Assembly: GCA_031213475.1 (NCBI GenBank) | Contig: JARUPZ010000021.1 | Coordinates: 7,881,420 to 7,945,419, forward strand | Direction of reading: 5' to 3' | Length of the DNA: 64,000 nt | From: Nereocystis luetkeana | Taxonomy: Eukaryota > Sar > Phaeophyceae > Laminariales > Laminariaceae | Part shown: positions 12,490 through 25,175 of the stretch, one piece after another | How the letters are laid out: the number at the start of each line of letters is the position of its first letter | How positions within the stretch are numbered: the first letter of the stretch is position 1 | Translations under genes and position numbers: made by a program | Notes under the pieces: generated by a model | The model's database searches: none | Seen by the model: only the letters and a program-made list of their open reading frames with translations | Told to the model about the DNA's origin: nothing

Positions 12490-15090
12490 AGGGTTGAATG
12501 TTTTTGTTTTTTGCATTTTCAAAAATAACCCATTGATTTATTGTCGAGAGGGATTTGACCTATACTCGAAGTAATGACCTATAATGTAGACCACACATGT
12601 CAATGAGTGAAAGAATGGAATTTTTACAATAATTACGTTCGTGTAGAGTTTGTCCTTCTTGATTCAGTTAGGCCCTATACTAGGTGCTGATATATCCAAG
12701 TAATCGAGGATATTTAGGTAGGGCTTGTGTTCTCGTTATTGAGAGTGGACGGATACATTTGGATCAATTCCGCGGAAAATGTCGTTTCACCTCTGGCTGA
12801 ATCCGATAAGAATGTCGTTTTGCCTGGCTATTTAATTCACGATATTTTTTTTATTTTATTTTTTTCTCATCCCATTCATTATCTTCGCACATCTTCTCCT
12901 CTCTCTCCTTCCTACTCGTAACTCAGATCCGGGGTCACATAGCAGGCTTTTCTCCCCCCTTCCCGCTACGGTATAGATATACCAGGTATGCATATGTTTG
13001 TAACAGAGAGAGAGGCGGTGCATTGGAGTTTGCAACAGACAGGTAGATCTAAGAGGCTTTGGAATATTAATAATTGAGCATTTGAATACTGATTTGAGGA
13101 TTTGGGTGTTGATCAGTATGATATACCGGTACGCAAAAGTCGCCCAGACACGTTTTGCAACACAGACTGTGTAAACTGACCTCCCGAAGAAGCGCCAGCA
13201 ATACCCGGACCAATCTGCAAACTCGACTATGCAGGCAGGTAGTCAGCCCTGGTTACAATAAAACTCTACCGGATACACTGTCGCCGTTGACGATGTACAG
13301 CGCCGCCGGGATGTCGCCACAATTATTAGCTGTCTCTACGTTCGGTAGTTGAGCAGGAGCAAGGCTAGCATGATGAGAAGAGGTGTGGAATGCTATTGTT
13401 ACAACGGGCGGTATTAGAGATCAAGCAATACACCTGGTACTTCCTCTTGCCGGATGCTAGCATACCTAGCGGTGGGTGCGATGTTGACGCGGAGGGGGGG
13501 TGAAACTGGCGCACGATACCAGAGATGACACGCGCCTCGAACTGCTATGGTTATGTGCGGCACGTTCTGTTATATGATGTGAATTCCGCTCATAACAGGG
13601 CACGTTACGTCCAATCAAAAAAATGTTGTTGGTGGTGACGATGAGTAGATGAAGACAATGATCGATGGGGCGTGGAGAATGGTCGATGCGTAGTGTGGAT
13701 TAAAACAAAGGGTCTATTTAAATGACAGCTATAGCAAACACATGTACTACGACGTCGTATGGCCATGGGCTCCTGGACATGTCAGGTGAAACGTTTCGGA
13801 GACGACAACAATGTAATCTCCTACGAAACGTCAATGGTCTCGGCAATTAATTCTTGCTCTATCGGGTTGGGTTGGTTTCGTTAGTTTTCTGGTTATTATG
13901 GTAGATTATTTTGTTATTGCCGTGCATATCATCATATTATTACCTTTTCAGCAGCTAGCTGCAACTCGACCAGACTTGCTTTATTGCGGCTAACACCTGT
14001 TAACCGCTGGCATGCGAACCCTCCTCAGGTTTGAGTTGGCGGAACCCAAAGAAGGGGAAAACATGACAGCTAACACCAACGAGCCTTGCCACCGGGCCAG
14101 TGATCGCAATGGCTTCCTCTTACTATGTCCTGCACTGGGACCCATTGCACCGGCTATATTGTTGCGCACCAGGCACACCTTTGTTCCAACCTCTTTGGGC
14201 ACTTACGTTGTTTTTTTAATGTGTTCGAAGCGATGCTACCTTAACGTTACGTCTAGAGCCAAACGCGGGACTGTAATTTGCTGACTCACCGTCAGCTTGC
14301 ATAATAACCTTGCACGTACTTGCTTGCATTCAATCTTTAATATGGCATGAAGAACTGGCACGCAGATCAAACGACCGGTTTTTTTGAAGATCTCGTGGTC
14401 CATACCTCACACCCGCTCCTTGCCCGAGAAGGCCAAGTGCTACGACCCTGACTAGAGTGCATCTACATGCAGCGGACATAGCTTACTCCAGCCCCAACAC
14501 TGCAGATTTCGTATGTAATGGTATGGAGTTCTCCAAAACAGAGGCACGAATATCGAAGTATCGCCATCTCGATGTCGGTATAGCTATCTCACTACTAGCA
14601 CAGTTTTACCGATTTCCAAATTAATTCCCGATCCCCTGAAAAATAATACTCTGGAGATCGCGACTAACAATAGGGATGTCGTCCCAATGTCTGTCACTAC
14701 TGGGGGTGAATCTTGACAAACTCTAGAGGCCGAGAAGGAAGGAGGGTACTCAGGATCAACATTCGAGATAGAAACAACAAATATCAATAATAATGGATAC
14801 GTACAAATATAATGTAAAGCAGGACAGCGGGAAACGTAGGTCAACTGACTGCTGACTGCATCTGGTGTTGTTGTAGGCACATCACGTTACCCTGTGATCG
14901 ATCACTTTCACACTACTATGTCTTTTGAGAGCAGTGTCCGCACCTCCATAGATAGTCGCTTCCCCGCCTCAGGAGAGGCATAGGGCTCGTTTTCTTCATG
15001 TAGCGCCATGGCCGTCCCCATGGCTGGCCATGGCACGGTCATGTTACCAACATGGGTTTCCATGGCAATGCCGCCGTCGTCATGAGGATG
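12490..15090. other. Non-coding, nothing recognised
   Basis: Several ORFs of 60-98 codons show no recognisable domain. One TACCAGGTA copy lies at 12980-12988. A 90-codon ORF at 14012-14284 has an equally plausible antisense ORF and is left unassigned. Confidence 0.4.
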
Positions 15091-15093
15091 CTA

Positions 15094-15199
15094 TTACGGG
15101 GGGGGCATAGTTAACAGGACCTATGCTATACATAAAGACCTATATGTTTCACAATATTTACTAACAATATTTGGTGCTGCTAACTATGGCCCCCCGTAA
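15094..15199. mobile_element. 106-bp MITE with TA target duplication
   Basis: The left end TTACGGGGGGGGCATAGTTA is matched by the right end TAACTATGGCCCCCCGTAA in inverted orientation. A TA dinucleotide flanks both sides (15092-15093 and 15200-15201), as in Tc1/mariner-type MITEs. The interior has no ORF. A diverged copy sits at 46341. Confidence 0.75.
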
Positions 15200-15619
15200 T
15201 ACTGAGTCAAGACAACCCTGCCCTGACGTTCGGCTATAAACGTCATACCAGCGAGCCACTGAGATCTCTCTCGTCTATTTCTGTATCAGATTGAACCCAT
15301 AAGTCAACTCACACGCTGACTGCTTCATTTAACGTTTACAACCTAACATCTGACTGTGCAGGATCATTGATGTCATTTTGTTGGCATTCATGGTGTCCAC
15401 AACTCGTCACGGGCCCCCATAGAAAGGTCATGGCGGTGTCACCGGGCGTTCGGGGCGATGGCAGGTTTACGGCACCGACTGCCTTGGCATGCTATGACGA
15501 ACACCATCTCCATGTCCCATCGAACTGCCACTGCAGTAATATGGTAAACCCAAGGGCTGGCTGTAGTATGCATACTGGTGATCGATACCATTCCAACCTC
15601 CCCAATAAAAGGAGAAAAT

Positions 15620-16100
15620 GAAATACAGTTTTGAAAAGTAAAAATATATTGTTTTTCGTTCGTCGAACTACGCATCACCTTTGATTGGGATAGTACCTTC
15701 ATATCAAACTTGATTTGGATGAAAATCACACGAAGATCTCTGAACAATAATATGTTTTGGCTGCAAATCACATTCCAATGTGAAAGGTGACCCGACTTGT
15801 GCCGTCATGTTCACCGTTGGTCAATGCCAACGCGAATCCTGGTGATTTGATTTTATCGCATCGATGACCATGACCGAGGTGATGAAACGCGAAGCACAAT
15901 GCGAGGCCACAGGGACACCAGGCACACCCACGCAAAAAGACTATACCACAGCGTACCCCGGCGGTAGCGACTCAAACACAATCATGGCGGCCGCTATCCC
16001 AACGTTTCAACAAGCTCGATGTCCAAAACTGCGCAAGGACCGATGAGTCAACCCGACAAGCGGAGGATTTGCGTTGGGCTTTGATAGCTGTATCACCGTT
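15620..16100 (+). mobile_element. Diverged copy of the 34.86-35.70 kb TIR element
   Basis: The short ORF at 15864-16046 and the minus ORF at 35138-35428 share IKRE/MKRE, YPGG and IMAAAIP. The flanking DNA also aligns (GGTGATTT...CGATGACCA, ATCATGGCGGCCGC, GATAGCTG-ATCAC). The ends are too worn to place. The shared ORF is short and may be only a by-product of the repeat. Confidence 0.55.
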
Positions 16101-16559
16101 GCTGTCCCGCTCCTAGCGGTATAAGTTGCTCTCCTCCCACACAAGATTTTCTAAGAGCGTTGATTTTCTAGCCTGCGACGCCAATTACACAAATACCGAC
16201 TGATGGAGGCGCGCACTAACTGACAATTGCCTTCGATATCGTCTACGCGCGTTGGGGTGCTGCATAATTTCGATGTCAGAACGTTAGGAAATAATATCAC
16301 GTATTTATCATGGCATCAAATCTAAAATTATTGTCAAACATATACCAGGTAGTATGTTTGATAGTTTGAGTCGTTTTTGTGGGACCTAGCGCATTGGAAA
16401 TATATAAGCCGGTCGCCCATGGAACAGGAAGTCCTTTTGGCATGTCGTCAAGGTGCCATGTGTGGCACGTACCGTATCATCCTAATGGCACTATCATGGC
16501 ATACGCCATGGCGTGTGCCATGACATATTATCACGGGTCTTTGTGGGACCTCGATCACA

Positions 16560-16890
16560 GCACCATGTCAGGCTGCTGTGGCGTACTGCCGTTGGCATGT
16601 ATGTTACCGGTGACCGAGCCATCCCGCGGTAGGGGTGCACCAGACGTTCCTGAGCCCCTCACATTAGGAGCTCAATACCTCACCCGATACAATACTTGGA
16701 AGAAATTTGTTCGCGCCACCCGACCGGCACTTGTATGCGCTAGTCCTAAAACGAATTTACGAGTACAGTTTTCATCCTAACTGCTGATATCTCACTTAGG
16801 GAACTCAATCGGTCAGAAACCTTTTGCCCGAAGAGTGCAACCCCTGCCGTGGGGGGACTCGACCGTGCTATGGCACTGGCTGGAAAGGTC
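16560..16890 (+). repeat. Dispersed repeat R1, copy 1
   Basis: It matches the reverse complement of about 53640-53900. Shared blocks include GGGGTGCACCAGA, TTAGGAGCTCAATA, TCACCCGATA-AATAC and TCTCACTTAGGGAACTC/CCTCACTTAAGGAACTC. The short ORF readings of both copies also align (GAPxVPE, LGAQYxTRYNTxKKFVR). Family unknown. Confidence 0.6.
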
Positions 16891-17609
16891 GGTTAGTTTG
16901 AATTTCGTTACTACGCTACCCCCAGGGACATACATACCGAAATGAAAAAGTAACTACTGCAGTCACAAAAAACAAGCTCCCACGTGAAAAAGGCAAAGCG
17001 GGGTAGCGGGTGCAAGAAAGAGGCGAAACCTCGACAGAGAAACCTACGGAAGAAGAAGAGGAAGACGAGGGAAAGAAAAATTTATCATTCATATGTACGC
17101 CGTCGATAGCGATGAATGATAGTCGTATATCTGCTGTCGATCTCCCCCAAGGCAGACGAATCAGACGGAATAAAAGGAAACAAACAAAAAACACAGCAAC
17201 ACACACAGAACAACCCACACTAGACTCTCGGACAAGCTAAGACTACCCATTTCATCTCCTCATATATATTATTGGGACCACCCACAAGTTCTGGAACTCC
17301 GGATTATGATCCCCTTAGTTCCTTTCCGACGTCTTCAGGACGTTCGACCAACCAAGGGGAGCTACTGGAACGGCCGAGGCTCTGGCAACAGCACCTCCGG
17401 CACCAACAACAGAGATAGCAACCCCTCTCACAGTCATAGGCGGACATCGCTTTGTCCTCATCTGTCGCACCTCAAGGGTCATGAGACACCCTCTCGAAGC
17501 TTCTCAAGGCAGTTATTGCTGACAAAGGGACGCTCCTTTCAAACAGGGCGGGTCGAGTTTGAGGCGGAGGGTTCAGCTCGCCGCCGCGCCGACAGCTCGG
17601 CGCCCGCGT

Positions 17610-17770
17610 TGTAGCATTTTTCGATAAAGGTTCACCCCGAATTATCTAAGGTTCCTCACTGGAGGAGCTTAATATCTGACCCGAAAACAGACTTCAGCCA
17701 ATGTCCAACTTAATTCCAATCGATATTTACTTGGCCCGAGTATACCAAAAAAGTTTTTTTCGAAACAAGA
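17610..17770 (+). repeat. Dispersed repeat R2, copy 1
   Basis: It aligns with 60340-60500. Shared blocks are GGTTCCTCAC, GAGCTT, AGACTTCAGC, CCGAGTATAC and, upstream, TTCGATAAAGGTTCACC/TACGATAGAGGTCCACC. Near 17797 there is also TAACCCCTTTATTCAGAA, which resembles the left end of the 52.4-kb MITE. Confidence 0.5.
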
Positions 17771-19430
17771 TTGACATTCCGACGATTTTAGGTAAAGTAA
17801 CCCCTTTATTCAGAAACCGTTATAGCGGAGATAGGTTACCTCTATCGCAAAATGCGTCGGTTGATCTTACACAATGCCGAACTTATCATCCCTGCACCGG
17901 GGACGTTGATCCTTCATCGAACGACATAACTCGCACAGAGATGAGAGACTCCGTAGTGTCTGTTAAAAGCGTCTCGCGGGAAGTCGCTTTCGTCACCGCC
18001 CGCGCCCTCGAAGGTTTGCAAGCCTCGTAGGCTGAGGACACCAAAGGACATCATGAACACAAAGGTGCCGGAGATAATTTCGCCTACTTCCCTTTCATCC
18101 CAACCGATCCAGCGGAGCAACTGCTCTCCACTCTAGCCACTCCAACTGAGGAACTATCGATCGCTCCTAGCGCTTCATGCTAGAGCCAACCCACCGCTCC
18201 GACACCTTCCGCCTCAGGTGGCGGAAAACCCACGGTGGTGACAACTTGGGCAACCTTGGCTGCCCGGTTGAGGTCGCCCTTATATGTACAGGCACCCCCC
18301 CCCGTCAGTGTGGCCAACGTCACGGAGCACTACCGGAGGTCTGCGCGATACCGCCTTCCTAGAATGCAGAGTCACCGGCATGGCGCACGAATCCCACAGG
18401 TACTCCGCAGAGGAGGCAGCGACCGTATCCGTTGTGGCCAGTGTCCGCGGCTTCCTGCCCGAGCTTCCGGTCGAACAGCTCTCGTGAAAAATTGCGTGGT
18501 TGAAGATGACAGGGGACTCTTGGCCATATTCAAAGCCAACGAAGGTCATCATGTATCTCATGATCAGGCGTTTCAGTGCGCATGGGTCGGTTCCTACACA
18601 TGATTTATCGCTAGGCCGGCGTCGCACACGTTTCACCAAACGCGTAGGGTGCGCACCGACCACTGGAACCACAAGAATTCAATATTTGAAGATGGGTAAT
18701 GACGGTGGACCCTGACGCAGCACAGGCGATTCCAAAAGGCCGTCCCAACGCTTGGCGCAAAGAACTCGACGAAATAGAGGGCCGCGCATGAAGGGTGCTG
18801 AGGGCACCGGAACCACTTACAGGGATAACGCTACATCCTCAGTAGCTCCCGTCCCTCGGTTGACAGTAGCTACGGAGCTACCGCGCCCGAGATCACGGGC
18901 TTAAGCGGCAAGAGCAAGTAGTCCCTTCGTTAGCTATCGTTATGTCGTGTAGTGCCAAGCCCGTGCGTTCTAACGTTGTCCACGATCGAAAATCCGCTAT
19001 CGACTCCGCCGCTACAGCCGTCAAACACCATGCACTGTCGACATAAACCGAATATACAAACACCTCGACCACGCGTTGTTTGCTCGCATCTCCAACCTCC
19101 CTTTCCCCCCCTCGATCAACCCCTCGGAGGTCGCGCAACAGCGCACTCGCTCTGTTAGGCCCTCCCTGTTCGCACGAGGCCCTGAACCAGACCGCGTTAA
19201 TTCCCAGCAGGGCGTACTCTCTACAGTAAATCACTAACGCGTGCTGTCACGGCTGAAACCCTACCACCTCCCCCCCACACCGCTTCCATGGATGACGTAT
19301 TTGGACAGGCGTCGCGTGCCCTCGAGGACGGAGCCACGGGAGCGCAGGAGTTCACGCCCGTGCTGAGGTGGCTTACCACCAACTTCGGTTGCTTGGACAC
19401 GGGGGTGACCACCCCAAGGTAGAATATTTT
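17700..19430 (+). pseudogene. Decayed coding stretch, unidentified (gene or retroelement fossil)
   Basis: Relatively GC-rich with several coding-like pieces in more than one frame, mainly + strand: a Pro/Ser/Ala-rich piece near 18180-18290, a piece at 18235-18603, and an ATG-started 44-codon piece at 19288 (MDDVFGQASRALEDGATG...). Antisense ORFs of similar length exist, so the strand is not certain. No RT, integrase or protease motif is readable. I treat it as an old, broken element or gene of unknown family. Confidence 0.35.
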
Positions 19431-19924
19431 GGCAGGACAGGCAGTTTTCCGTCGACGGTTTCAAACGCACGCGACCGGCACAGCGTCGCGGTAGCGCTTT
19501 TCGTCAGTCAGGACGACTGCTAGAACGAGTAGCGAGCTGTTGGGTGGTCTTTCGCAGATATTGGAATTTCCTTGGCGACAGGAGTTGACACAATCTCTTG
19601 TCTACGCGGAATGACGTGGACGGCGTTTTTTTTTGCCTTGGTGTCTGTGGTGGGTTGTCGTAGATTAGCTTGTGTTCTGGGCCTCTTCAAGTGACGTAAA
19701 AGATTGAAGTGATATTCGGGAAGGATGGCAATAACTAAGCGGTGCCATCGTTTTTTTGTTGGTCCTTTCCTCGGTTTAGTTATTCTTGTTTATTCCCGCC
19801 CTGATGAAGGTGTCTCAGATGCATGCGATTCTTTGATTTGAGTCTGTTCTTTTGTTCTGGGGTAATCCAAGGATCCGAGGAGTTCCCAAAGAAAGGTGAA
19901 CACGGTATGTAGACAAAGGGGAGT

Positions 19925-20000
19925 AACGTGAATTGAACCCGGAGACTGTGAGGCGGGTGAGCAGACGGCCACACCGCTTCTCCACCCTTTCAGCTTCTTA
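19925..20000 (-). repeat. tRNA-like SINE head relic
   Basis: The minus strand has a B-box-like CCGGGTTCAATTC, with an A-box-like GAAGCGGTGTGGCCGTC about 30 bases earlier. The T-stem does not pair, so it is not a functional tRNA gene. Confidence 0.35.
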
Positions 20001-20830
20001 GAGCTCGTCCCGTTGTGGCAGTATCCACCTACACCAGAAGAGTATCCACTCAACCAACTAGGAGATGGCTCGGGCGTACGTTCCGCAAGCGGTGGGGAAC
20101 GACGCGAATGCCGGTGGCAGTCTTTGCAACGAACTGAAAGTGCTTGAGCGTGTGATTGTGTGCCAGGGGGCCTATGACCCTGTTTGTTCTTGAAACGAAT
20201 TCAAAAATGATGTTTTAGGGTGTGAGTACATTTGAGCAGCCTTTCTTACAACATAAGCTATACCGGCCGGAGAGCCCGACGATACAACGCGCCATTATGC
20301 ATGACACGCGCCCCGCTCGGCTCTGTGACATGGTCTCCATCCGGTAGTATAGGTGGTGCCTGCACACACCGTGGAACGTCTAAAGAGCACCCTTTGGGTA
20401 GACTCTCTATTCCATGTTACCCCATTCGGGTTGATGTTGCTCTTGGTGGTCGATGTTTCTCCGAGGGTGTAAGGGAGTTCTTGGGGACTCTTCGTTTTAT
20501 ATCCCTGTCTCCTTTCTGGATAGAATCGTACCTGGTATCTCTATATACACCCCAGCTTTCAAAAAAGGGACGGCAATAGCCAAACACTCAACTAATAAAC
20601 GGGATGTGGTAGGTCAGGCAATCGGCCACGGCTGCCTCCGGCATGCGGTGGGCTTACTCCCCGCCCGCGTGTCGGTCGGCGCCGTAGCTCCCACGTTTTT
20701 TCAGAAGATATGGTGTCACACCGCCGACGGAGGGTAGCCACCCCAGAGGCGATGACTAGCCCCGGATCCGTAGTGTGTGCTGTGAGAGGTTTAGCACGAG
20801 TGAACGAGGGCTAAGTCCGCCCCCGTGTAG
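20001..20830. other. Non-coding, nothing recognised
   Basis: Two overlapping + ORFs (20232-20579 and 20453-20737) show no domain. One TACCTGGTA copy lies at 20529-20537. Confidence 0.4.
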
Positions 20831-20849
20831 AATCGATAAAGAGTAGACC

Positions 20850-21171
20850 TCACATAGTAGGAGAATGTGAAATATGCAAGGAGGAACGGGATGTGTTCGA
20901 AGAGAAGATGAGGGAAATAAACGAATGTGACATGGAGGAGTTTGACACACTAGATAACAGCGAGAAAGCGATCGCGCTATCCTACAAGATGGATGGTGGC
21001 CACACACGGCCAAACAGTAAGGGGATCAGATTAGCAAGACGTTTCTATGTAATATATGGAAACAACATAGTGAGCGCCCAGCTGTTGGAGGTGCCTCTAA
21101 TTAATCGGAGTAGGAACGGTGCTCCGTCTCGAAAGGAATGCGTGGTTAATGATCAAAGGTCAAATGACTAA
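20850..21171 (+). pseudogene. LINE fragment, C-terminal part of a second family
   Basis: The readable frame gives HIVGECEICKEERDVFEEKM, then MEEFDTLDNSEKAIAL and SRNGAPSRKECVVNDQ, ending in a stop at 21171. An HIxGEC segment followed by a charged helix resembles the His/Cys region at the end of non-LTR RT proteins (family knowledge from memory). Only this tail is present, so it is a 5'-truncated or decayed copy. It is unlike the C-terminus of the 6.4-10.6 kb LINE. Confidence 0.5.
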
Positions 21172-21204
21172 AAAAGGCAGCAAATGCGTACGCCCCCCCG
21201 ACCC

Positions 21205-21840
21205 CCCCTCGGGTGAGGGCTGCGTGGTAGGAGGCGTTCAGCAGAGCCCGTCCTCTCAGATATTCGGTGTACACGAGTGTAGTAGTCTTACGCACACTTC
21301 ACACGCGTCAAACGGGGTTCTGTTGGACGGATTTATGCTAGAGCCCGTGCATCACATCATGTGTCTGCTCCGTGTTTCGTCGCCCAGCCCTCTTTGGTTG
21401 ATCCACAGGTGCGCGAGGTTGCTCTTGGTTCCATCTGCCGAATTCTAGACCGAACTGTATGTGGACGCGGACCTGTAACCAGAGCTTAAAAAGCAGCAGT
21501 GAACGCTAGCTTTCAGCGACGATTTCGACGCCACGTGGGGCGGGGAGGTCATGACTGAATCCGTCGTTCAAAGGCGGTAGGTCAATATCGATTCGCACCA
21601 CGGCTTCCCAAGCGGGACCGCGGGCGGACACCGCGTGGGTCTTGCAGTTGCACGCCGTGGGAGGTTTGGTGGGGGGGAATCAGAGCTGACCCCGTCCCCT
21701 CGCGAGGGGGGGGTTGCTTACTCCCCGTTTAGCAGAGTCCGTACTCTGATGAGCTTCGTTATGCGTGAGCGTAGTAGCCCCACACCCTCATGTCATGTGT
21801 TTAACGCGGGTCTGTGTAGTGCATGGAGTATCCTGCACTC
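21205..21840. repeat. Two-copy direct repeat, about 480-bp spacing
   Basis: About 21205-21345 and 21688-21835 share CGTT-AGCAGAG-CCGT, CTCTGA/CTCTCAGA, GAG-GTAGTAG and ACGCGTCAAACGGGGTTCTG/TTTAACGCGGGTCTG. They follow the LINE fragment directly and may be its 3' UTR. Confidence 0.45.
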
Positions 21841-22359
21841 TGCTGCGGGACATACTCTTTCTCGTGCGCAGCGCACACCCATCGTCAGATCTGAGTTCTG
21901 CAAACTCAGGCGAAGGAGGGGGGGCTAGACTCGTCGCCCCGCCAGACGAGACATTGTCCCCCATACTGATCACACTGAAACATGTATACCGGGTGTAAAG
22001 CGTAATGACAAGACAGCACCCGAGCAGTAAACCACACGATCATTGAGAATCCAGGCATCCAAACAGATACAACAGCAATATAGACAAGAAAATATCTATT
22101 ACGCTAGCCGACAAGAACGAGAGGCTATCGTCGCACACGATGCATGAGACCATTCCCCTTCGTACGCCCGCGGGGGACAGAGGGGAAAGGGCAAGGAGGT
22201 GCGAGGAATCGGTGAAAGGCCTTACCGCAGAGAAAAGCAGAGGGAGGAGAAGAGACGAATATGATGCGCTGCTGACGGCACCACCTACCGCATGAACGTC
22301 GCTAGACCGGTCCACAAGCTGCATACGTTTCGTGTCCATGCTTGAAGTACACTACGTGG

Positions 22360-22760
22360 TATATGGTAAGGTGGCACGAGGCTGAGGCTGAGATGAGTAG
22401 GCAGCGCCGCGCATCCGCCGTGGATGGTGCCCAAGGGAACGGGGGGGGAGGGGGCGACAGGAGAAGTGGCAGAAAACCCGACCGAGGGAATGCGGAGAGG
22501 GGGGGGAACAGGAGGGGTAGAAGGGAAACTGGGGTGGTAGACGAAAGTAGGAAGGAGATGGCAGACAGGGTAGCAAGGCACCAGGCCGACTACAAAGTAG
22601 AACATGACCATACTACTAGTGCCACCAACTGGTGCAGCTGGTTCGAACGTGGTCTTCCCTTGTCTTCTCTTTTTGTTTCCTTTTTTTTCTTTTTTGCGCT
22701 GACTCTCCGTGATTTTAATTTTGTTTTTTCTCTTCCTTTTCTGATTGATAAGCCGTACTG
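22360..22760 (+). pseudogene. LINE tail fragment, copy a (same family as 6.4-10.6 kb)
   Basis: It reads MVRWHEAEAEMSRQRRA and then DESRKEMADRVARHQADY, which parallels FMVRWHMDEAQRSRLRHAAE and the ECRNEIINRVARHR remnant at the end of the large LINE. It is followed by the same kind of T-rich 3' UTR. This is a 5'-truncated insertion. The 199-codon antisense ORF (22285-22884) is a shadow. Confidence 0.75.
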
Positions 22761-22839
22761 AAGGATCCGTGTGGCGTTGTGGTGGTTGGATGACGAACCT
22801 GCTATGCTCGTTTCGTATTGTCTGACGCCAAGGGGATGG

Positions 22840-23490
22840 GCATAGCAAGCGAACGCAGGGCGGAAACGGCAGTCTGGGTAGCAAGGTACTAGGCGGATTA
22901 GCAGGGAGAACCTGGCTATACTACTCGTACCACAAACTGCTACCGCCACCTGGAGGGTGCTTTGGGCTTCAGTCTGCGTGTTATTTTCCCTTAGTTTTTT
23001 TTTTTTCCTTGGTTATTTGTCTTACTCTGTTTACAAGCAGTGGTGTTTTTTTTTTTTTTTTTTTTCTTTTTTCCAGCTCGTTTTTTTTCAAGTGTTGGCC
23101 ACCTCGCCTCCGGAGGGGGGGCACGACAGACTGTTTCTCCTAGTTTTGCTTTCATTTTTTTTCTTTTTCTCCTTCTCTTTCCAATGGCTACTTTTGTTTT
23201 TGTTTTCTCTTTTTCTTTTCGTTTCCCTATTTCATAGATTGTGTATGTCGTGCCTGTCGTATCTAGTATGATACCATGACATTGTATTGCCCACAGCAGT
23301 GCTTACTGCATACGTGGCAACGTAGTATCTCTGTGGCGTAGCTTTGTGACCACAGAACTTGTGTCTCTTCTAGGATTGAAGAATCGGCACCGACACTGGT
23401 TGTGCTGGATGTCGACGGGTAGAAAGGACGGTTTAATATGAAGAACACACTATAATACGGAAGCGCTGGCAGTCGTACAGAAACGCGCAG
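22840..23490 (+). mobile_element. LINE tail fragment, copy b, with 3' UTR
   Basis: It begins with another worn copy of the end of the ORF (GAACGCAGGGCGGAAACGGC, GGGTAGCAAGGTAC), then a long T-rich stretch with a run of about 19 T near 23046-23065. A conserved 3' block at 23340-23470 aligns with 10490-10620 of the large LINE: GTGACCACAGAA, TCTCT-CTAGGAT, GGAC/GACACTGG, GGTAGAAA, TTTAAT. Copies a and b lie head to tail. Confidence 0.7.
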
Positions 23491-23737
23491 CATGCGAGAT
23501 ACTTTATGTTCGTAGTTAGCTATCATACCGCAGCAAGTACGGGTCGCTGTCGCTCGCTCGTCTTAGTGACTCGAGATTTGACGGTCATGTAGATAGTCAG
23601 GCAGCCATGCCCGGGGTTCGTCCGTGTACCGACCGCACCGCCTCAGTGATATTCGGGCTCGGCGGGAGTTTGTCAACTTTTGTCGCGAGAACTAGTTAGC
23701 GGCGTGTGCGGTCTAGTCTTTCACCTCTCGTAGAAAT

Positions 23738-24270
23738 CTACCGGTATACTGCGTAGTGTTTCAGCATCATCCAGTGGTTCGCGTTTTCTCTGACATATAC
23801 CGGCATGCTGAACGAATTTTCAACACTGGCGACGTAGTGCTGCATTGGCAACAATGTACCGGCGGGCTGTAGACCAATGCACTAACGTGTGGAGAACTTA
23901 TTAGCCGCGTGTGCGATCTAGGCGTTAACTTATCTTCATAAGGAAACGGCGTGCTGCACAATCGATTCATACGTCCGGTGTTGTACGTTCTTCTGACCAA
24001 TACCGGTATGCTGCAAGGAATTGCGAGTACTTAGGGCTGCACTGCTTCAACTGCACCGACGTGCTGCACGAGCGTTCAACTACGCACCGGTGTGTTGCGT
24101 ATTGTTTTAACAATGCCCAGTATTGTCTGCTCCTAGTGTAGCGGAAACATTGATGAAATTGCCACATCGTACCCCGTCATTCGGCTGCCTAATCCAACAA
24201 TATACCGGCACGCTACACACATTGCCGCCAACACCCAGCATTGCCCGTTCGCAGTGCTGTCTTGTCTGCG
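23738..24270. repeat. Minisatellite, about 30-bp unit
   Basis: There are many degenerate copies of a unit starting with CACCGGYRTGCTGCAC and ending in TTCAAC. Clear starts are near 23740, 23800, 23860, 24000, 24053, 24083 and 24204. Spacings are multiples of about 29-30 bp where copies are preserved. Confidence 0.6.
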
Positions 24271-24279
24271 TTGCCTACC

Positions 24280-24860
24280 CATCTGGGGCCGCAGCTTGGA
24301 ACCGTGTTACGTCACCTCCGCCTGAACTGCCCACTGCGCGATAATCATAGTGTTTTCCTGTAGTGCGCGATGATATTTTTCATACATTTTTCAGCACGGT
24401 GCCAGGATGAATGTGCAAATCTTTACAGATGTGCCCACGCGTACGTAGGTTTTGGTAGCGTTATAGTAAGCTTATGCGGTCTGATTAACCCCAGTTTAGG
24501 GTTGACTTCAACGTCGAGAAATTTCTAGTTGGTCGAGGCGTAATCATGGTATGTATCGTATTAAGGTACCTGCACGTAGATATGCTGAAACGGGGGCAGT
24601 ACATTCGTCCTCTCCCTTGCGTAGGTAGTGCACAAAGGGGGGGTGTTGAGTATGGCTAGATTACCGAGTCAAAGAGCATGCAGCCGGGAGAGCCCAGCGC
24701 CAGTGTTAGTCCAATTTCAGTTTCAGAGCTAAGACGTTTCATGACGCGGATCGCCTAACTCTTACCCGACATGACCGCCGAGTAACGTGTGGGCCGAGCG
24801 CCTGCAGCTGGTGGGCATGCTTCGCTTGTAGGCAAGGCACCACTGAACACGTCACCGTTC
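24280..24860. other. Non-coding, nothing recognised
   Basis: No ORF above 60 codons with domain-like sequence and no repeat seen. Confidence 0.4.
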
Positions 24861-25175
24861 TTTGTCCCGCTCAATTGAAAGAGCCATCATCACGCCGCAC
24901 GCCACCGAACCATGCTCTCCGAAACCACGCCCGCCGAGACCACGCTCGCCCCCTGAGCCCTTGCAGCTTGGAGCGATTGTTAACGGGAGCCTCCAGACTC
25001 ATCGCGGCGCCGTCTCCCTACAGACATCGGGGGATAACGGCTTGGCTGACAGGCAGCTAGGCACCCTCACGTTTCACGACAGTCTTGCCGGAGTAGGGGT
25101 AGGCATATCAGAGGTGTCGCTTCGGCAATCGACGCGTGCATCGGCGACCTCCGTGAGGCTTCGTCCGCTGCCCGA

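Noticed and set aside
13790-13840. Inverted repeat around CGTTTCGGAGA / TCTCCTACGAAACG
   Set aside because: Imperfect and isolated, with no gene or repeat context to give it meaning.
22285-22884. 199-codon minus-strand ORF
   Set aside because: It lies antisense to a recognisable LINE tail and a T-rich UTR; Lys- and Pro-rich stretches follow from that composition.
23738-24270. CRISPR array
   Set aside because: Units are tandem with no unique spacers, and the context is eukaryotic.
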